Positions 60,735 to 64,000 of a DNA stretch of 64,000 nt are shown one piece after another. The notes beneath the pieces were generated by a model. That model worked only from the letters and a program-made list of their open reading frames with translations, was not told where the DNA came from and searched no databases. The position numbers were made by a program, and so were the translations under genes. Numbering within the stretch: position 1 is the first letter of the stretch; every line of letters begins with the position of its first letter. This DNA is from CAVXTT01 sp963764685 (lineage in GTDB: Bacteria; Bacteroidota; Ignavibacteria; Ignavibacteriales; Ignavibacteriaceae), in NCBI GenBank assembly GCA_963764685.1, contig CAVXTT010000031.1:34864-98863 (forward strand), read 5' to 3'.

Positions 60735-60826
60735 AAAAAAAACAACCCAGTGAAAGGGGATTCCACTGGGTGCGACCCGTTACCATCAAAAGGCAGGGGA
60801 GAACCTTTTGAAAGGGTCAGAAAAAC
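60735..60826 (-). ncRNA. Candidate small RNA with two hairpins and a terminator
   Basis: Read on the minus strand, an ordered set of elements lies between the TonB-receptor terminator and rsmE. A promoter-like pair (60833-60861) comes first. Hairpin 1 has an outer stem GACCC/GGGTC (60814-60818 with 60774-60778) and an inner stem AAAAGG/CCTTTT (60804-60809 with 60788-60793), with loop TTCTCCCCTG. Hairpin 2 is ACCCAGTG/CACTGGGT (60764-60771 with 60745-60752) with loop GAATCCCCTTT, followed by eight U. The RNA would be about 92 nt. Both loops hold a UCCCCU sequence that could pair with Shine-Dalgarno-like AGGGGA. I do not recognise a known family. It could also be a 3' tail of the receptor transcript. 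Confidence 0.4.
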
Positions 60827-60832
60827 TGAATA

Positions 60833-60861
60833 AAAATAAATTATCGAAATTGGAAATGCAA
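60833..60861 (-). promoter_or_regulatory. Possible promoter of the candidate small RNA
   Basis: On the minus strand TTGCAT (60861-60856), a 17-bp spacer, and TATTTT (60838-60833). Transcription would begin near 60826, just before hairpin 1. It lies downstream of the receptor terminator, which favours an independent transcript. Confidence 0.4.
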
Positions 60862-60893
60862 GAATAATTTTATGACCCGAATATAAATCACTT

Positions 60894-60922
60894 AAAAAAA
60901 AAGGCTGTCGATTGACAGCCTT
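60894..60922 (-). terminator. Terminator of the TonB-dependent receptor gene
   Basis: On the minus strand, a perfect 9-bp stem (AAGGCTGTC 60901-60909 with GACAGCCTT 60914-60922), 4-nt loop, then about nine U. It lies 22 bases after the stop codon. Confidence 0.92.
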
Positions 60923-60943
60923 TTAATTATCCTAAGATAGTTT

Positions 60944-63900
60944 TTAAAAAGTATACCTTATACCAAACTGGGCTTGCCATCGTGATTCTATATTAAGAGC
61001 CTGGGCAGGCACACTTGCATTACCCCAGGTATATTTTGCTTTACCATAATTTGCTGAACCAGAGGTATTATCCACACCCTGGAAATTCAACAAGAAGGCG
61101 TTCTGATTAGGAACAACTTCCTGCCAGCCCCATTCTTTATTGAATAGGTTAAGCAAATTAAGAATATCAAAGGTGAGCTCAATTTTATGTCCTGTAAATG
61201 TTGGGATCTCCTGGCTCAATCTAAGATCAAGCTGGTGAATCCATGGCTCTCTGGCACCATTTCTTTCAGACATCTCTCCTTTATGTTCCTTAAGATAATC
61301 ATCACCATCAATATAGGCCATGAAGGATGTATAAGCCTGATCATCTTTCGGAAGGGGTGCACCGCTTGAATTAACGAGAACGATATCATTAACATCCTTA
61401 GGGATGTATACTAGATCGTTATCTGTTTCTCCGTCACCATTAACATCTCCATTTACAATATAGGAGAAAGGACGACCGCTGTAACCGTTATAGAACAAAC
61501 CGAAATTTGTCTTATAACCTTTTGACCAGTCATAAGTATATGAGACAGCAGCCATAATTCTATGCCGTCTGTCGTTAACAGAAAAGGTAAGTACAGGTAC
61601 ATTCGGGTTACCGGATGTAGGGTTAAATCTCCAGGAAGAACGAGCCTGAGCACTTACACCACTGTTAACATCTTTTGAAATACCCCAGGTATAAGCTAGG
61701 TTAGCATAAAAACCGTCTACTGCATCAAGACGCTGAAGTTGTACGGTGACATTTGTATTAGTTCCCTGGTCGGTATTGGTAAGATAATAGATACCTGTAA
61801 ACGGAGATGAACCGTCAGCTCTTCTTAATACAGAAGGTGTGAATCTTCCATTAGAACCGACAGTACCCCATACTTCACGTCCTTCACTTGTAAGTTCACC
61901 GTTTGGCGTTAAACCGTTATTACTCTGCTGACCAGCAAGATTGAGGTTCTGGAAGAACACATCATTCTGTGTGGTAGAGTAAATACCTTCAACGGAAAGA
62001 ACCAGGTTATAAGGGAGAGCCTGGTCAAAGGCAAGGTTTGTTCTGAAAATTGAAGGAGCTTTGAAATTCGGATCGGTCAGGTTAACTTCAGCTCTGGGGA
62101 GTGAACTGATGCTGCTCTCAGGCTGACCATAAGGATCTGCATAGAATCTTCCGGGATTAGAAGTATTCGTATAGAAATCAACTCCAGTGTTGCTGTACTG
62201 GTTTGAAACCCAAACTGCCGGGAAGCGACCTGAGAAAATACCAACCCCGCCTCTTACTTGGGTTGTTCTTTGATCATCCACAGCCCAGTTGAAACCTAAT
62301 CTTGGTGATAGGTTAACAGATGTTTTAGGAGGTTTGTTGGTTCCAACATCCATACCCTGCTGCTGAACCAGGAAAGTGTCAATTGTAGCGTTGAAGTTTG
62401 GTTCATCTATATAGTTGGGTATATCAAATCTTACACCTGCCGTAACCTTCACGTTAGGTATAATGGTCCATTCATCCTGTAGGTAGAATCCAAACTGATT
62501 AGCTTTCCAGTTAGCTTCCTGGAGAGGATCATCAGTTGCAGAATAACGGTATTCAAAGCTCGCTGGTCTGCTGTCATTAAGAAAATCAGCAATTGAGTTG
62601 TAGTTGTAAACTCCAAAGCCGCCAGGGATAAACAGATTTCTGAATTTGAAGAAATCAAGTTTAACACCGGCTGTTAAAGTATGATCTCCGAGAAAATATG
62701 AAAGGTTATCTGTAATTTCGATAATATTCTGTCCAAGTTCATTCTGATGTCTGAACTGTTCAGCACCGAGCACCAGGGTCTGAACATTTTTGTCAGTGGT
62801 ATTAGGATTTGAAGTTCTGATATATAAACTTGGGAAGGCACTTCCTTTATAATCAGGAAGATCCTGCTGAGTTACATAACCAACAAGGAATTCATTTGAA
62901 AGATTGTTTCCGAAAAGACTTGATAACTGGATAGCTATTGAATGTGTTTCGTTATCTATTACATATCTTCCATAATCAGAATAGATATCTGTCGCTCCTC
63001 TCCCGCGTGAAGGAGTATTATCATCTGAAGCACTAAGATAATTCCAACGGGCAGTAAGTTTGTGAGCGTCGCCTAAGTTGTAATCAAAACGAAGGAACAT
63101 CTTATCGCTTTTTCTTTCAAAGTTCATTACATCCCATGCTCCCGGGTCATATCCATAAGCATTTTTTAAGTGGTTGCTGAGAAGCACAAGAGAATCATAG
63201 GGAACTGTGAAAGCGTTAGTAGAAAATTTGTCCTGACCGAATAATCTGTTCAAAGGCTGTTTGTACCTGGTTACTTCACCATTGGCAAAGAAGAACAATT
63301 TATTTTCGATAATAGGACCGCCTACTCTGAAACCTCCCTGGTAATCAGTGAATTCAGGAAGTTTAGCCTGGAGCGCATCTGGGCTGTATCCGACGAAGTC
63401 CTCATTTCTGCCGTAATAGAAAGCAGAACCATGAAAATTGTTTGTTCCGCTTCTGGTGATAGCATTTATGCCGGCACCTGTAAAGTTGCCATGGCGGACA
63501 TCATATGGCGATATAACGATATTAAATTCTTCGATAGCATCAAGACTGATAGGGGTAACCCTGGATTGGCTTCCTGGTGTGGCTCCACCTAGTCCGAACA
63601 TATCGTTATAGTTTGATCCGTCAATTTGTATGTTATTATATTTGCTGTTTCTTCCTGCAGCGCTACCGCCCGAGAAGAAAGGAGATAGTTTATAATAATC
63701 TTCAAAACTTCTTGAAACTGTAGGAAGTTTATCAATCTGATCTCTCGAAACGTTTGTCGTGGCTCCGGATTTGCCTGAACTTAGAATCGAATTTCTGTCT
63801 GCCACAACAGTTACGTCAGATAATTGAACTGTAGTGTTGGTAAGTGTAAAATCAAGACGAAGATTCTGGCCAAGTTCGAGATTTACATTCTCGACCGTCT

Positions 63901-64000
63901 GTTTTAAAAAACCAACATAAGTAACGGTAACTACATATGGACCGCCTACTCTCAGGCCTTGGATATTGAATTTGCCATCAGGTCTGGTGGTAGTCCCATA
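60944..64000 (-). CDS. TonB-dependent receptor, 5' end beyond window
   Basis: An outer-membrane receptor with at least 1019 codons in the window, continuous and unbroken. The frame is open at the right edge; the GTG at 63805 is not the start. The part nearest the edge is a carboxypeptidase-regulatory-like domain (RPDGKFNIQGLRVGGPYVVTV, in part). Next is the plug (DQIDKLPTVSRSFEDYYKLSP; IQIDGSNYNDMFGLGG; ISPYDVRHGNFTGAGINAITRSGTN, in part), then a long barrel ending AQFGIRYTF. It resembles the oar-like receptors of this group. Its substrate is unknown. It is unrelated in sequence detail to the receptor at 8.9-11.7 kb beyond the shared architecture. Confidence 0.93.
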   Translation of the reverse strand, partial: YGTTTRPDGKFNIQGLRVGGPYVVTVTYVGFLKQTVENVNLELGQNLRLDFTLTNTTVQLSDVTVVADRNSILSSGKSGATTNVSRDQIDKLPTVSRSFEDYYKLSPFFSGGSAAGRNSKYNNIQIDGSNYNDMFGLGGATPGSQSRVTPISLDAIEEFNIVISPYDVRHGNFTGAGINAITRSGTNNFHGSAFYYGRNEDFVGYSPDALQAKLPEFTDYQGGFRVGGPIIENKLFFFANGEVTRYKQPLNRLFGQDKFSTNAFTVPYDSLVLLSNHLKNAYGYDPGAWDVMNFERKSDKMFLRFDYNLGDAHKLTARWNYLSASDDNTPSRGRGATDIYSDYGRYVIDNETHSIAIQLSSLFGNNLSNEFLVGYVTQQDLPDYKGSAFPSLYIRTSNPNTTDKNVQTLVLGAEQFRHQNELGQNIIEITDNLSYFLGDHTLTAGVKLDFFKFRNLFIPGGFGVYNYNSIADFLNDSRPASFEYRYSATDDPLQEANWKANQFGFYLQDEWTIIPNVKVTAGVRFDIPNYIDEPNFNATIDTFLVQQQGMDVGTNKPPKTSVNLSPRLGFNWAVDDQRTTQVRGGVGIFSGRFPAVWVSNQYSNTGVDFYTNTSNPGRFYADPYGQPESSISSLPRAEVNLTDPNFKAPSIFRTNLAFDQALPYNLVLSVEGIYSTTQNDVFFQNLNLAGQQSNNGLTPNGELTSEGREVWGTVGSNGRFTPSVLRRADGSSPFTGIYYLTNTDQGTNTNVTVQLQRLDAVDGFYANLAYTWGISKDVNSGVSAQARSSWRFNPTSGNPNVPVLTFSVNDRRHRIMAAVSYTYDWSKGYKTNFGLFYNGYSGRPFSYIVNGDVNGDGETDNDLVYIPKDVNDIVLVNSSGAPLPKDDQAYTSFMAYIDGDDYLKEHKGEMSERNGAREPWIHQLDLRLSQEIPTFTGHKIELTFDILNLLNLFNKEWGWQEVVPNQNAFLLNFQGVDNTSGSANYGKAKYTWGNASVPAQALNIESRWQAQFGIRYTF

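Noticed and set aside
60745..60818. Known riboswitch or SRP/6S RNA at the right-hand hairpins
   Set aside because: None of the conserved cores I know (TPP, SAM, cobalamin, c-di-GMP, SRP, 6S) is visible in either direction.
60944..63805. GTG at 63805 as the start of the right-hand TonB receptor
   Set aside because: The frame continues without a stop to 64000, and the extra part forms the expected carboxypeptidase-regulatory-like domain.

Overview
The window is about 64 kb of an AT-rich chromosome. It most resembles the Ignavibacteria/Chlorobi side of the Bacteroidetes-Chlorobi group. The evidence is: several secreted proteins ending in type IX secretion (T9SS) sorting domains with the NYPNPFNPST-like signature, a PorV/PorQ-type outer-membrane protein, a GWxTD-like protein, an 11-gene complex I operon (nuoABCDHIJKLMN) with no nuoEFG beside it, and an isolated atpDC pair. 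This placement is inferred from gene content; no rRNA or tRNA gene was seen.

Layout, left to right. 1-2.6 kb: the 3' part of a 2-oxoacid dehydrogenase E2 gene with two lipoyl domains, then lipA and a terminator. 3.0-16.3 kb: a cell-surface and secretion block. It has two secreted T9SS-type proteins, a terminator, then a tightly packed and probably translationally coupled set: lipoprotein, TonB-dependent receptor, PorV-like protein, propeller-like lipoprotein, and a large secreted phospholipase-D-superfamily protein. 16.4-18.3 kb: atpD and atpC. 18.3-21.7 kb (minus): a Lon-N-domain protein, a superoxide dismutase with a Tat-like leader, an IscA-type protein, a small unknown protein and a cysteine desulfurase. 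21.8-23.3 kb: a TPR lipoprotein and a DUF1232 protein. 23.3-33.6 kb (minus): the complex I operon. 33.6-34.1 kb: an intergenic region with seven 11-bp tandem repeats. 34.1-41.6 kb: alr, an unknown gene, manC, pyrK-pyrD, folC, rho. 41.6-47.5 kb: a secreted M23 peptidase-like protein, a GWxTD-like protein, pdxA, a methyltransferase and an FtsE-like ATPase. 47.5-49.5 kb (minus): adk, tadA, a small membrane protein and a UPF0316 protein. 49.6-54.0 kb: pcm, miaA, a split AtuA pair and prfB. 54.0-55.6 kb (minus): a DUF948-like protein and a glycerophosphodiesterase. 55.7-60.7 kb: gcvP, a BamA-like protein and rsmE. 60.7-64 kb (minus): a candidate small RNA and a TonB-dependent receptor running off the right edge.

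About half the genes are broken by small insertions or deletions, including atpD, rho, prfB, miaA and nine of the eleven nuo genes. In nearly every case the conserved protein continues in another frame within a few codons. Disruption of so many essential genes points to base-calling or consensus errors rather than decay, so I annotate these as whole genes with interrupted frames and give the boundaries of the reconstructed gene. Two apparent fusions (NuoL-NuoM, Pcm-MiaA) are explained the same way.

The points most worth a second look are: the coupled outer-membrane operon ending in a secreted PLD-type enzyme; a candidate ~92-nt small RNA with two CCCC-bearing loops, its own promoter and a terminator; a prfB programmed-frameshift site that carries UAA instead of UGA; and the 11-bp repeat array between nuoA and alr.
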